This document shows, one piece after another, positions 7,884 through 18,000 of a DNA stretch of 36,612 bases. The position numbers and the translations under genes are program-made. The DNA lies in NCBI GenBank assembly GCA_023383795.1, contig JAHDYJ010000023.1:12288-48899 (forward strand), in the 5' to 3' direction. Within the stretch, counting starts at the first letter, position 1. Each line of letters begins with the position of its first letter. The DNA comes from Burkholderiales bacterium. GTDB lineage: Bacteria > Pseudomonadota > Gammaproteobacteria > Burkholderiales > SG8-39. The notes below the pieces were generated by a model. That model worked only from the letters and a program-made list of their open reading frames with translations. It ran no database searches and was not told the origin of the DNA.

Positions 7884-9167
7884 TCACTTCCACTCGCCGA
7901 ACACGTCGTCCGCGATGCGTACGGTTTCCGCGATCTCCGCCTCGGTGTGGGCGGCCGACACGAAGCCTGCCTCGAACGCGGACGGCGCGAAGTACGCGCC
8001 GCGCGCCAGCGCGGCGTGGAAGAACCGGTTGAAGGCCTCCTTGTCGCTCGCCATGACCTCGGCGAACGACGTCGGCGCCGCGGCGCGGAAGAAGATGCCG
8101 AACATGCCGCCCACCGACTTCGCCGCGAACGGCACGCCGTGGCGGCGCGCCGCTCCGGCGAGGCCGTCGACGAGCGCGCCCGTGCGCTCGGCGAGCCGTC
8201 CGTAGAAGCCCGCCGCCTGCACCAGCCGCATCGTGGCGAGACCGGCGGCCACGGCGACCGGGTTGCCGGAGAGCGTGCCCGCCTGGTAGACCGGCCCGAG
8301 CGGCGCGATGCACTGCATGATGTCGCGCCGGCCGCCGAAGGCCGCGACCGGCATGCCGCCGCCGATCACCTTGCCGAGCGTGGTCAGGTCGGGCCGGATG
8401 CCGTAGCGTCCCTGCGCGCACTCGATGCCGACGCGGAAGCCAGTCATCACCTCGTCGAAGATCAGCACCGCGCCGTGGCGCGTGCAGAGCTCGCGCATCA
8501 AGCCGAGGAACTCCGGCGTGCCCTCGACCAGGTTCATGTTGCCGGCGACCGGCTCGACGATCACGCCGGCGATCGCGTCGCCGGCGCTGCGGAACGCCTC
8601 CTCGAGCTGAGCGCAGTCGTTGAACGACAGCACCACCGTGTGGCCGGCGATCTCCGGCGGCACGCCGGCCGAGCTCGGGTTGCCGAACGTGAGCGCGCCC
8701 GACCCGGCCTTCACCAGCAGGCTGTCGGCGTGGCCGTGATAGCACCCCTCGAACTTGACGATCTTCGGCCGCCCGGTGAAGCCGCGCGCGAGGCGCAGCG
8801 CGGTCATCGTCGCTTCGGTGCCGGAGCTGACCAGCCGCACGAGCTCCATGGTCGGCAGCAGGCGACACAGGAGCTCGGCGAGCTCGATCTCCGCCTCGGT
8901 CGGAGCGCCGTACGAGAGGCCGCGCGCGGCCGCGGCCTGCACCGCCGCGACGACCTCGGGGTGGGCATGCCCCACCACCGCGGTTCCCCAGGAGCCCATG
9001 TAGTCGATGTAGCGCCTGCCGTCCGCGTCCCAGAAGAACGGACCCTCCGCGCGGGCGAAGAACCGGGGCGTGCCGCCGACCGCGCGGAACGCGCGCACCG
9101 GGGAGTTGACGCCGGCCGGGATGCGCGCCTGCGCGCGGGCGAAAAGGGTGTCGTTTCTCGAGCTCAT
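7884..9167 (-). CDS. hemL: Glutamate-1-semialdehyde 2,1-aminomutase
   Basis: HemL converts glutamate-1-semialdehyde to 5-aminolevulinate, the last step of the C5 route into tetrapyrroles. The 427-residue length is standard. Family motifs are all present: [91 protein letters not shown] (the cofactor aspartate) and [16 protein letters not shown], in which K266 is the lysine expected to bind pyridoxal phosphate. Use of HemL shows that the organism makes 5-aminolevulinate from glutamyl-tRNA. Its ATG overlaps the thiE stop by four bases (ATGA), so it is the last gene of a thiD-thiE-hemL transcript. Confidence 0.97.
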   Translation of the reverse strand: MSSRNDTLFARAQARIPAGVNSPVRAFRAVGGTPRFFARAEGPFFWDADGRRYIDYMGSWGTAVVGHAHPEVVAAVQAAAARGLSYGAPTEAEIELAELLCRLLPTMELVRLVSSGTEATMTALRLARGFTGRPKIVKFEGCYHGHADSLLVKAGSGALTFGNPSSAGVPPEIAGHTVVLSFNDCAQLEEAFRSAGDAIAGVIVEPVAGNMNLVEGTPEFLGLMRELCTRHGAVLIFDEVMTGFRVGIECAQGRYGIRPDLTTLGKVIGGGMPVAAFGGRRDIMQCIAPLGPVYQAGTLSGNPVAVAAGLATMRLVQAAGFYGRLAERTGALVDGLAGAARRHGVPFAAKSVGGMFGIFFRAAAPTSFAEVMASDKEAFNRFFHAALARGAYFAPSAFEAGFVSAAHTEAEIAETVRIADDVFGEWK

Positions 9168-9799
9168 GTCACCTGCCGTTCGAACAGCCGTTGAAAGGCG
9201 CGCGCCCGCTCGGCGACGTCGGGCGCATCGAAGAGCGCGCTGATGACCGCGACCGCATCCGCGCCCGCAGCGATGACCGCGCCCGCGTTCTCGACCGTGA
9301 TGCCGCCGATCGCGACCAGCGGGCAGTCGAGCGCCCGCCGGGCCGCGGTGAAGAGCGCGAGCGGCGCCCGCACCGCGCCGGGCTTGGTCGCCGAAGGGAA
9401 GACGCTTCCGAAGGCGACGTGATCGGCGCCCTGCGCCACTGCGGCGAGCGCGCGCTCGAGGCGATCGTAGCAGGACGCGCCGAGCAGGCGCCCGGGGCCG
9501 AGGCGTGCGCGCGCGGCGGCGAGGTCGCCGTCGGCGGCGCCGAGATGGACGCCCTCGGCGCCCGCCGCGAGGGCGAGCTCGACGTCGTCGTTGACGATCA
9601 GCGGCACGCCGCGCGCGCGGCACAGCGCGACCAGCGCGTCGGCGTGCGTGCGCCGCAGCGCCGCCGGCGCGGTCTTGTTGCGGTACTGCACGGCGACCGC
9701 GCCGCCGTCGATCGCCGCGCGCACCAGCGTTGCCAGGCGCTCGGCGTCGGCTTCCTCGGGCGTGATCGCGTAGAGCCCGCGCGGCAGCGTCATCGGCAT
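9164..9799 (-). CDS. thiE: Thiamine phosphate synthase
   Basis: ThiE joins HMP pyrophosphate and the thiazole phosphate to make thiamine monophosphate. The 211-residue TIM-barrel protein shows VQYRNK (pyrophosphate-binding Arg/Lys), [20 protein letters not shown] (the NDD and GVHLG motifs), [20 protein letters not shown] and the phosphate loop [20 protein letters not shown] take the ATG at 9797-9799, which overlaps the thiD stop as TGATG; an ATG two codons later is equally possible. Gene order thiD-thiE-hemL with overlaps at both joints indicates coupled translation. Confidence 0.95.
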   Translation of the reverse strand: MPMTLPRGLYAITPEEADAERLATLVRAAIDGGAVAVQYRNKTAPAALRRTHADALVALCRARGVPLIVNDDVELALAAGAEGVHLGAADGDLAAARARLGPGRLLGASCYDRLERALAAVAQGADHVAFGSVFPSATKPGAVRAPLALFTAARRALDCPLVAIGGITVENAGAVIAAGADAVAVISALFDAPDVAERARAFQRLFERQVT

Positions 9800-10623
9800 C
9801 AGGCGGCGTCGTCCCGGTTCGCGCCGCGCGCCCAGAAGAACCGGTCGGGGATGAGCTGCCCCATCCCCGGGCGGAAGGCGGCGCGCAGCGCCTGCCAGGT
9901 GTACTCCTGCGCCTCGCGCACGGCCTCGGACACTTCCAGCCCGTTGGCGAGCAGCGCCGCGATGGCCGAGGCGAGCGTGCACCCGGAGCCGTGGTAGAGG
10001 CCGGGGAGCCGCTCCCAGCGGTCCTCGCGGACGACGCCATCGGCGGCGTACAGCGTGTTCACGACCTGCGGCGAGCGCTCGTGCGTGCCGGTCACGAGCA
10101 CGTACTCGGCGCCCGCGCCGAGCAGGCGGCTCGCGCACTCGGCGAGCGGCGCGTCGTCCTCGTCCGCGCCCAGGGCGAGCCGCCGCGCCTCGATGCTGTT
10201 CGGCGTGACGATGGTCGATTGCGGGACCAGCAACTCGCGCAGCGCCGCGAGCGCGCCCTCGTCGAGGAGCTCGTCGCCGCGGCCGGAGGCGAGCACCGGG
10301 TCGACCACGAGCGGCACGTCCGGGTAGTCGGCGACGATCTCGGCCACCGCGGCGACGTTCTCGACGCTGCCGAGGAGCCCGATCTTGATCGCCGAGATGC
10401 CCACGTCCGCGAGCAGCCGGCGGGCCTGGCTGGCGACCCAGCCGGCGTCCACCGCCATGACCTGCTCGACGCCCGAGGTGTCCTGCACCGTGAGCGCGGT
10501 CACGACCGTGAGGCCGTGGCACCCGAGGGATCCGAGCGTGAGCAGATCGGCCTGGAGTCCCGCCCCCGCTGTCGGATCGGATCCCGCGAAGACCAGGACG
10601 AGCGGTGGAGCTGGGAGGTACAT
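9799..10623 (-). CDS. thiD: Hydroxymethylpyrimidine/phosphomethylpyrimidine kinase
   Basis: ThiD phosphorylates HMP and HMP-P to HMP pyrophosphate for thiamine synthesis. The 274-residue ribokinase-fold protein carries [20 protein letters not shown] at the substrate site, [37 protein letters not shown] and the C-terminal anion-hole motif [14 protein letters not shown] (GSGC in place of the more usual GTGC). I start at ATG 10621-10623 ([16 protein letters not shown]); an upstream extension of 18 codons is Pro/Arg-rich and not family-like. It is the first gene of the thiD-thiE-hemL operon and is divergent from rubredoxin with 158 bp between starts. I see no TPP riboswitch there. Confidence 0.95.
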   Translation of the reverse strand: MYLPAPPLVLVFAGSDPTAGAGLQADLLTLGSLGCHGLTVVTALTVQDTSGVEQVMAVDAGWVASQARRLLADVGISAIKIGLLGSVENVAAVAEIVADYPDVPLVVDPVLASGRGDELLDEGALAALRELLVPQSTIVTPNSIEARRLALGADEDDAPLAECASRLLGAGAEYVLVTGTHERSPQVVNTLYAADGVVREDRWERLPGLYHGSGCTLASAIAALLANGLEVSEAVREAQEYTWQALRAAFRPGMGQLIPDRFFWARGANRDDAA

Positions 10624-10781
10624 CGCGTGGCCTGTGCGAACGGGCGAGGCGTTTGGCGGCGGGGTCGGCCGGCGCACGCGGTGCGCGGTGCGCTGCGCGG
10701 GAAGGCCGCGACCGGGCCAGACGCAGCCTGCGGCCGCAGGGTAAGATTGCGGGCCGATTCTAGCCCAAGCCCACCGATCTC

Positions 10782-10967
10782 ATGGCGGAAACCGCGCAAA
10801 AATACAAGACTTGGATGTGTTTGATCTGCGGGTATATCTACGAAGAAGAGAAGGGTCTTCCGGAAGAAGGCATCGCACCGGGAACGCGCTGGGAGGACGT
10901 CCCGATCAACTGGACCTGCCCGGAGTGCGGCGCCCGCAAGGAAGACTTCGAGATGGTCGAGCTCTGA
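10782..10967 (+). CDS. Rubredoxin
   Basis: This 61-residue one-iron electron carrier has both cysteine knuckles: WMCLICGYIYEEEKG (CxxCG) and WTCPECGARKEDF (CPxCG), with the usual aromatic core residues. It moves electrons in the cytoplasm; the partner reductase or oxidase is not encoded nearby. A rubredoxin gene between hemL-thiE-thiD and pilG is a recurrent betaproteobacterial order. A TAAGAT hexamer at 10742-10747 could be its -10 box, but no -35 is clear. The GC content of the first 25 codons is lower than in the neighbours, which is common for this small conserved protein. Confidence 0.95.
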   Translation: MAETAQKYKTWMCLICGYIYEEEKGLPEEGIAPGTRWEDVPINWTCPECGARKEDFEMVEL

Positions 10968-11287
10968 GCTCCGCGTCGGCCGCGGCCGGCCTCCTGCCCG
11001 CGCCGCTGCTCTTTCCTCCCCGACCTCCCCGACGCCGTCCGCATTGCTGAGCCGTCCCCCGCTCCCAGGGGACGGACGCGTCCGGACCGCCCGCGGCCGC
11101 CCGGCCGAGCGGCCGCGGCGTGTCGCGTGCGGCACTGGTCACACTTCAGAAATCGCGTTAAAAAGTTGGCCGAACCCGTGATTCCCGAATAGCCCTTCGC
11201 ATCGGGGCTACTTTAGAATGCCCCGACGCGCCAGCTGCGGGCGAGGGTGGGATATCCCCCCCGATGCACGCCGACAAGGAGACCCGC
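10968..11287. other. Non-coding 320-bp spacer with three consecutive inverted repeats
   Basis: No credible gene is seen between rubredoxin and pilG. Three dyads follow each other: arms 11052-11059/11068-11075 (CCGTCCCC, perfect), the palindrome CGGACGCGTCCG at 11073-11084, and arms 11091-11100/11109-11118 (CCGCGGCCGC, perfect 10 bp). They could terminate the rubredoxin transcript or fold in a pilG leader. Downstream, an AT-richer patch at 11147-11220 contains TAGAAT (11214-11219), a possible -10 box for the pil operon, with no good -35. Confidence 0.55.
11276..11281 (+). promoter_or_regulatory. Shine-Dalgarno sequence that sets the pilG start
   Basis: AAGGAG lies 6 nt before GTG 11288. The alternative ATG at 11264 has no comparable site and would add eight residues before the receiver fold. 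Confidence 0.7.
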
Positions 11288-11683
11288 GTGAGCGACACGG
11301 CTAATCTCTCCGGAATCAAGGTGATGGTGATCGACGATTCGAACACCATCCGGCGCAGCGCCGAGATTTTCCTGATGCAGGCCGGGTGCAAGGTGATCCT
11401 GGCCGAAGACGGCTTCGACGCGCTGGCCAAGATCAGCGACCACCAGCCGGACCTCGTCTTCTGCGACATCATGATGCCGCGCCTCGACGGCTATCAGACC
11501 TGCGCGCTCATCAAGAAGAACCCGCGCTTCGCCCAGACGCCGGTGATCATGCTGTCGTCCAAGGACGGGCTGTTCGACCGGGCGCGCGGCCGGATGGTGG
11601 GTTCCGACGAATACCTGACCAAGCCGTTCACGAAGGACAGCCTGCTCAAGACGGTCGGCGCGCATGCGCCGAGCCGGGTCTGA
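11288..11683 (+). CDS. pilG: Twitching motility response regulator PilG (CheY-like)
   Basis: PilG is a single-domain receiver of the Pil-Chp pathway, phosphorylated by ChpA, and in Pseudomonas promotes pilus extension and cAMP signalling. From the GTG start it has 131 residues. The acidic pocket is D16-D17 (VMVIDDSNTIRRS), the phosphorylation site is D60 (LVFCDIMMPRLDG), and the conserved lysine lies in DEYLTKPFTKDSLL. The sequence IRRSAEIFLMQAGCKV is characteristic of PilG rather than a generic CheY. It leads a pilG-pilH-pilI-pilJ-chpA cluster, with 38 bp to pilH. Confidence 0.93.
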   Translation: MSDTANLSGIKVMVIDDSNTIRRSAEIFLMQAGCKVILAEDGFDALAKISDHQPDLVFCDIMMPRLDGYQTCALIKKNPRFAQTPVIMLSSKDGLFDRARGRMVGSDEYLTKPFTKDSLLKTVGAHAPSRV

Positions 11684-11721
11684 TTCCTTCATACGACAGC
11701 GTGACCGAAAGAGGCGCCAAG

Positions 11722-12087
11722 ATGGCCGTGCAGAAGATCCTGGTGGTCGACGATTCGCCGACCGAGCGGCAGTTCATGGTCGAGATGCTCGCGAAGAAGG
11801 GGTACCAGGTGGTGGTCTCGGACAGCGGCGAGGACGCCATCGTGAAGGCGAAGAGCGAGAAGCCCGACCTCATCCTGATGGACGTGGTGATGCCCGGCAT
11901 CAACGGCTACCAGGCGACGCGCGCCATCACGCGCGACGAGGCGACCAAGCACATCCCGGTCATCATGTGCACGAGCAAGGGCGCCGACACCGACAAGATC
12001 TGGGGCATGCGGCAGGGGGCGCTCGACTACCTGGTGAAGCCGGTCGATCCACAGCAGCTGCTCGCCAAGATCGCCACCCTGAACTAG
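11722..12087 (+). CDS. pilH: Twitching motility response regulator PilH (CheY-like)
   Basis: This 121-residue single-domain receiver is the second CheY-like output of the Pil-Chp system; in Pseudomonas it is thought to favour retraction or to act as a phosphate sink. The acidic pair is D10-D11 (ILVVDDSPTERQF), the phospho-acceptor is D54 (LILMDVVMPGINGYQATR), and the lysine is in DYLVKPVDPQQLL. VMPGINGYQATRAI and the TSKGADTDKIWGMRQGA stretch are typical PilH. The ATG is preceded by GAGG at 11711-11714. Confidence 0.93.
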   Translation: MAVQKILVVDDSPTERQFMVEMLAKKGYQVVVSDSGEDAIVKAKSEKPDLILMDVVMPGINGYQATRAITRDEATKHIPVIMCTSKGADTDKIWGMRQGALDYLVKPVDPQQLLAKIATLN

Positions 12088-12133
12088 CGCCGGCGAACCG
12101 CCCACCGCATCGAGACGCCGCGAGCCCGACCCC

Positions 12134-12646
12134 ATGGCAAAGCGCATCAGCCTGCGCGAGTTCCAGCAGAACCTCGTGCGCCGCCTCGGCGAGGCGGCCG
12201 CGTCGACCGAGGCGCCGTCGGCGCGCCTCGGCGTCCAGGTGGGCGCCGAGAACTGGCTGCTGCGGCTGGAGGAGGCGGGCGAGGTGATGCCGGTCCCGCC
12301 GATCGCGCCGGTTCCGCTCACGCGCGGCTGGTACCGGGGGCTGACGAATATTCGCGGCAATCTGTACGGCGTGGTCGATCTCGCGGCGTTCCAGGGCGGC
12401 GGCGAGACCACGGTGACGCCCGACAGCCGCCTGATCCTGGTGGCCGAGCGCTTCAACATGGCCTCGGCCCTGCTGGTGAGCCGGATGCTCGGGCTGCGCA
12501 ATATCCAGGTGCTCGAGCGCCAGGAGGAGCAGACCGCTTGCGCATGGGAGCGGGGTTGCTACCGCGACGGCGAGGGACGGCTCTGGCACGAGCTCGGGAT
12601 GTCTGAGCTCGTCTACCACAACGATTTCCTGCAGGCGGGCCTGTAG
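12134..12646 (+). CDS. pilI: CheW-like coupling protein PilI
   Basis: PilI links the PilJ receptor to the ChpA kinase. The 170-residue protein has an N-terminal helix (LREFQQNLVRRLGEA) and a single CheW domain (about residues 28-165) with the conserved turn TRGWYRGLTNIRGNLYGVVD, whose NIRG and VVDL elements match CheW NVRG...VID. It is placed between pilH and pilJ as in other Pil-Chp clusters. The ATG start fits the operon. Confidence 0.92.
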   Translation: MAKRISLREFQQNLVRRLGEAAASTEAPSARLGVQVGAENWLLRLEEAGEVMPVPPIAPVPLTRGWYRGLTNIRGNLYGVVDLAAFQGGGETTVTPDSRLILVAERFNMASALLVSRMLGLRNIQVLERQEEQTACAWERGCYRDGEGRLWHELGMSELVYHNDFLQAGL

Positions 12647-12766
12647 CCGGACGGCTGGCCGCCATTGATCAATCGATATCGAGGATAGGAACGCACCGGG
12701 CTCGAGCCGGCGTCCGCGTGGGCGACGGCGGAAGGGTCGAGCCAGCCGTGCAGTCTGGGGGGCACC

Positions 12767-14956
12767 ATGGCAGTGAAGCTGTCCGCACTCAACTTGCCGT
12801 TCGGCAAGGGTAAGCAAGAGGCCAAGCCGGCGGCCGCAAAGGCGGCCGCCGCGAAGCGGCCGGCCAAGGCACCGCCCCGCGCCGGCGACGCGCCGGCGCG
12901 CGGCGTCGGCGCGCGGATACCGCTGATCGGCGGAATGCCGATGCAGCGCCAGGCGCAGGTGCTGCTCGCCGCGTTCGCCGTGTTCCTGGCGATCGCCGCG
13001 GGGCTCGTGTTCCTCCAGCTGCAGGGCGCCGCCCAGCATACGGCGCAGATCGCCGCGACCGGTCAGATGCAGGTGCTCTCCCAGCGCATCGCGAACGAGT
13101 CGCAACAGGGCCTGCAGGGGAACGCCGCGGCGTTCGCGCGGCTGCGCGAGGCGCGCGAGCGGTTCGCCGGGCTGACCAGCGTGCTGCTGAGCGGCGGCGA
13201 GGTCGGCGGCGTGCGGCTCGACGCGCCGGGCGACCGGCAGCGCGCCGCGGTCGAGAACGTCAAGAAGCTGTGGGACAAGTCCGACCGCAACGCGAACCTG
13301 GTCATCGGCCAGGAGAAGAACCTGGTCAGCCTCGGTTCGGCGGTGAAGACCATCAACGCCGACAATCCCGCGCTGCTCGATCTCGCCGAGCAGGTCGCGG
13401 CGCTCAAGCTGCAGACGCAGTCCTCGTCGCGCGAGATCTCGATCGCCGGCCAGCTCGTCATGCTGACGCAGCGCATGGCGAAGAACGCGAACACCCTGCT
13501 CGCCTCGGACGTGGTCGACCCGGAAGTGACGTTCCTGCTCGGCAAGGACTCGAACACGTTCCGCGACATGGTGCAGGGCCTGCTCAAGGGCAGCGATACC
13601 CTGCGCGTGCCGGCGACGCGCGATCCCGAGACGATCGAGAAGCTGAAGGAGCTCGACGCCGCCTACGCCAGGTTCCGCGAGTCGGTGAACGCGATCCTCG
13701 GCAACCTGCAGCCGCTGGTGAACGCCAAGCGCGCCGGCAACGAGATCGTGCGGGACTCGCCGGCGCTGCTGCAGGCGGTGAACGACCTGCAGGCGACCTA
13801 CCAGGATCAGCGCCCGGACCAGGCCATCTTCTTCGCGGCGATCGCGCTCGCCGTGCTGCTCGCGCTCGGCGCGCTCGCGCTGATCGCGAAGGCCTATCTC
13901 GACGACAACCGCCGCCGCCGCGAGGAGAGCGAGCGGCTGCGCGAGGAGGCCGAGCGCCTGAACAAGACCAACCAGGAAGCCATTCTGCGGCTGATGAACG
14001 AGATGGGCAGCCTCGCGGACGGCGACCTCACGGTGCAGGCGACGGTGACCGAGGACATCACCGGCGCGATCGCCGACTCGGTGAACTACACGATCGAGGA
14101 GCTGAAGGGCCTGGTCGGCCGCATCAACAGCGCGGCGGCGCAGGTGACGAACGCGACCGAGTTCGCGCAGCAGACTTCGGTCAAGCTGCTGCAGGCCGCC
14201 GAGAAGCAGTCGCGCGAGATCCAGGAGGCGAGCGCCTCGGTGCTGAAGATGGCGCGCGCGATTAACGAGGTCAGCGCGAGCGCCTCGAAGTCGGTGAGCG
14301 TCGCGCGCCAGTCGCTCGGCGCCGCGCAGAAGGGCCAGGAGGCGGTGCAGAACTCGATCGCCGGCATGAACGACATCCGCGAGCAGATCCAGGACACCGC
14401 GAAGCGGATCAAGCGCCTCGGCGAATCCTCGCAGCAGATCGGCGAGATCGTCGAGCTGATCTCGGACATTACCGAGCAGACGAACGTGCTGGCGCTCAAC
14501 GCCGCGATCCAGGCCGCGTCCGCCGGCGAAGCCGGCCGCGGCTTCACGGTGGTTGCGGAGGAGGTGCAGCGGCTCGCGGAGCGCTCGGGCGAGGCGACCA
14601 AGCAGATCGGCGCGATCGTGAAGACGATTCAGACCGACACCGGCGACGCGGTAGCCGCCATGGAGAAGTCGACGCAGGGCGTGGTCGACGGGGCGCGCCT
14701 GTCGGACAACGCCGGCCAGGCCCTCTCGGAGATCGGCGAGGTGTCGCGCCGGCTCGCGCAGCTGATCGAGGAGATCTCGGTCACCGCGCAGGCGCAGGCC
14801 CAGGCCGCCGGCGTCGTCGCGACCTCGATGCAGGACATCCTGAACATCACCCGGCAGACCACCGAAGGCACCAAGCAGACCGCGGTGTCGATCGGCCAGC
14901 TGGCGAAGCTCGCGCAGGAGCTGAAGGGCTCGGTGGCGAACTTCAAGCTGCAGTGA
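12767..14956 (+). CDS. pilJ: Type IV pilus methyl-accepting chemotaxis protein PilJ
   Basis: PilJ is the inner-membrane receptor of the Pil-Chp system. The 729-residue protein has an unusual Ala/Lys/Pro-rich cytoplasmic N-terminus (residues 1-60), TM1 (about 63-84), a long helical periplasmic region (about 85-350) with two PilJ-type sensory repeats ([17 protein letters not shown] and [19 protein letters not shown]), TM2 (about 353-376), a HAMP region and the signalling hairpin. The hairpin tip has [19 protein letters not shown], the PilJ variant of the MCP signature. A 120-bp gap separates it from pilI and a terminator-like hairpin follows it. Confidence 0.95.
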   Translation: MAVKLSALNLPFGKGKQEAKPAAAKAAAAKRPAKAPPRAGDAPARGVGARIPLIGGMPMQRQAQVLLAAFAVFLAIAAGLVFLQLQGAAQHTAQIAATGQMQVLSQRIANESQQGLQGNAAAFARLREARERFAGLTSVLLSGGEVGGVRLDAPGDRQRAAVENVKKLWDKSDRNANLVIGQEKNLVSLGSAVKTINADNPALLDLAEQVAALKLQTQSSSREISIAGQLVMLTQRMAKNANTLLASDVVDPEVTFLLGKDSNTFRDMVQGLLKGSDTLRVPATRDPETIEKLKELDAAYARFRESVNAILGNLQPLVNAKRAGNEIVRDSPALLQAVNDLQATYQDQRPDQAIFFAAIALAVLLALGALALIAKAYLDDNRRRREESERLREEAERLNKTNQEAILRLMNEMGSLADGDLTVQATVTEDITGAIADSVNYTIEELKGLVGRINSAAAQVTNATEFAQQTSVKLLQAAEKQSREIQEASASVLKMARAINEVSASASKSVSVARQSLGAAQKGQEAVQNSIAGMNDIREQIQDTAKRIKRLGESSQQIGEIVELISDITEQTNVLALNAAIQAASAGEAGRGFTVVAEEVQRLAERSGEATKQIGAIVKTIQTDTGDAVAAMEKSTQGVVDGARLSDNAGQALSEIGEVSRRLAQLIEEISVTAQAQAQAAGVVATSMQDILNITRQTTEGTKQTAVSIGQLAKLAQELKGSVANFKLQ

Positions 14957-14979
14957 CGAGAGAGTTGCGACGAATTCCC

Positions 14980-15001
14980 CGGGGCGGCTTGCGCCGCCCC
15001 G
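14980..15001 (+). terminator. Hairpin between pilJ and chpA
   Basis: Perfect 9-bp arms CGGGGCGGC (14980-14988) and its complement (14993-15001) surround a TTGC loop, followed by TCTT. It lies 24 bp after pilJ and 31 bp before chpA, so it may lower read-through and set the receptor-to-kinase ratio. There is no strong T-tract. Confidence 0.55.
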
Positions 15002-15031
15002 TCTTCGACGATTGAGGGGAGTGGCGTAGGC

Positions 15032-18000
15032 GTGGCCGGCGACTTCGACATCGGGCCCCTGACCTGGGTCAAGGGCGAGATCGACCAGGCGCTCGAGAAG
15101 TCGCTCGAGGCGCTGCGCGGCTATGCCGCCAATCCCGCGGAGTCGGCGCAGCTCAAGTTCTGCCGCACGCACTTCCACCAGGCCCACGGCGCGCTGCAGA
15201 TCGTCGGACTGGACGGCGTGACGCGGGTGTCCGAGGAGCTCGAGGGGCTGCTCGGGGACTTCGAGAAGGAGGGTGAGCGGCCGAAGCCGGAGGCGGTCGC
15301 CGCGGCCGAGCAGGCGTACGAGGCGATCTCGGCCCATCTCGGCGGGCTGCTCGCCGGCGAGGCGAACCACCCGGTGCTGCTGTTTCCCGTCTACCGCGAC
15401 CTCGCGGCCGCGCGCGGCAAGGAAGCGCCCGATCCGGTCGACCTCTACTATCCGGACCTGACGCGTCGCCCGCCGAAGCGCGAGCGGGCGCCGACGCCGC
15501 TCGCCGGCGAGGCGCTCGTGCAGCACTACCGCGACGCGCGGGCGCGCTACCAGCGCGGGCTGCTCAAGCTGCTGAAGAAGGACCCGACCGGCGCCGAGGA
15601 CATGCGCGCCGCGGTCGCCGCGGTCGAGGCCGCCCAGTCGGTGCCGGCGCAGCGCGCCTTCTGGTGGGTGGCGCTCGGATTCTTCGATGCGCTCGTGGCG
15701 CGTGCGGTCCCCGACTCGCCGATGCTGATGCGGCTGTGCAACCGCATCGAGCATCAGCTGAAGCGGATGGTCGAGGGATCGACCAACGTCGCCGAGCGCC
15801 TGATGCGCGAGGCGCTCTTCGCCGTCGCGCGCGCGCGGCCGGCCACCGAGCACCTGCGCGAAGTGCAGGAGGTGTTCGAGCTCGCCGGCTCGCTGCCGCC
15901 GGCGCTGGAGACCCGGCAGGAGTCGCTGCCGCAGACTCCCGGACTGCGCATGATGCGCGAGCTGGTCGGGCAGGCGAAGACCACGTGGAACAAGGTGGCC
16001 TCGGGCCATCAGCCGAGCGTCGCGGCCTTCCGCGAGCAGGCGGCGAGCCTCGCGGCGCGCGGCGCCGAGACCGGCCACGACCAGTTGAAGACGCTCGCCA
16101 CCGACGTCGCCGTCACCGCGCGATGGCTCGGCGACAGCGCCGGCAAGGTGAACGACGCGGTGGCGATGGAGGTCGCCACCGCGCTGCTGCTGATCGAGAA
16201 CGCGATCGAGAACTTCGGCCGGCTCGGCGACGAGTTCGCGCAGCAGGTCGCGCTGATGCGCTCGCGTCTGCAGGGATGCATGCAGGGCAAGATGCCCGAG
16301 GGCGCGGCGCCGATGCTGGACGAGATGTCGCGCCGGGCCCAGGAGCGGCTGCTGATGACGCAGGTCGTCGGCGAGATCCAGGCCTCGCTGCGCGCGGTCG
16401 AGCAGGCGCTCGACGCGTTCTTCCGCGATTCGTCCACCCGCGGCGATCTCGCGGCGCTCGACAAGCCGGTGCGCCAGGTGCTCGGCGCGCTCACCATGCT
16501 GAACGAGGATCGCGCGGCCGCCGCGCTCTCGACCTGCGCGGCCGAGATCCAGCGCTTCGCGTCGAGCGACTATGCGCCCGCCCAGGCCGACTTCGAGCGC
16601 GTCGCGGGCACGCTGTCCGGGATCGGGTTCTACGTCGATGCCCTGCAGCACGGCAAGGCCGATTTCGACGCGATCATGGCGCCGATCGGTCCGCGCAAGG
16701 CGGCGCCGGCCGAGGAGGTCGAGGCGCCGCACACCGCGGGCTCGATCGAGGCCGGCCTCGTGAGGGGCCGGCGCGCCGCGCAGGAGCTGTTCGAGCGGTG
16801 GAAGCAGCGCCCGGACGACGCGGCGCTCAAGCGCGAGCTGAAGGCGAACCTGCAGTCGATCCAGAAGGATGCAGGCCTGGTCGCGGACGCCGCGCTCGAG
16901 CGCCAGGCCGCGGAGATGCTCGCGATGCTCGGGAAGAGCGACGCGAAGCCGTTCGACCCGCGCATCACTCAGACGCTGTCGCAGATCACGCCGCCCGTTG
17001 CGCCGGAGACGGTGCCCTCGCCGAAGACGCGGGAACTCGTCGCCGCCAGCGCCGAGAAGGTCGACGCCGAGCTGCTCTCGGTCTACCTCGAAGAGGCGGG
17101 CGAGGTGCTGGCGGGGATCGCCGAGCGCGTCGAGACCGTGCGCGCCGAGCCGCACGCGATCGAGGACCTGCGCACCATCCGCCGCGGCTTCCACACGCTG
17201 AAGGGCAGCGGTCGCATGGTCGGCCTGACGCGCCTCGGCGAGGCTGCGTGGGCGGTCGAGCAGGTGATGAACAAGTGGCTCGAGGAGGAGCGTCCGGCGA
17301 CGCCGGACCTGCTCCAGCTCGTCGCCGAGGCCGAGCGCTTCTTCGGCACCGCGGTGGCAGCGCTCAAGGAAGGCGGCGCGAGCCCGGACGAATCGGCGAT
17401 CGTCGCGCTGGCGCAGAAAGTCAAGGCGGGCGAGCCGCTCGGCGAATCGCCGGCCCTGCCGGCGGCGGCGCCCGTCGTGGAACCGGCGGCAGCGGCCGCG
17501 CCGACGATCGAGCTCGCGGCCGAGCCGTCCCCGGCGGCCGCGCCGACGATCGAGCCTGCAGTCGAGGCCTCCGCCGCCGCAGCGCCGGCCGCGGACGCGG
17601 AGCACGAGACGAAGCTGCCGGCGATCGAGCCGCTCGAGGAAGCGCCGACGGCGCCGTCCGCCGACGCCCTCACCGTGCCCTCGGACACCGCGGCGGAGCT
17701 CGAACTGCCCTCGCTCGAGTTCGACGTGCCGGGGGCGGCGCCCGTGGCGGCGGAGCCGGTCGAGCCCGCGCCCGCAGCGCCGCGCGAGCCCGCGCGCGAA
17801 CCGATCTCGCTCGACTTCTCGCTGCCGATGGCGACGCTCGGCGCCGCGGCTCGCACCGAGGCGTCGCCGCCGGCCGCGGCTGCGCCGGCGGCCCCGCGCG
17901 ACGACGCGCTCGACTTCGCCGATCTGGGACCCGCGCAGGCCTCTCCCGAGCCGTCTGCCGCAGCGGCGCCGGTCGAAGCCGACGACACCGTGCGCATCGG

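Noticed and set aside
10624..10781. Possible TPP riboswitch upstream of thiD
   Set aside because: I could not find the conserved thi-box segments (CTGAGA and ACCTGA-like) in the proper order on the minus strand.
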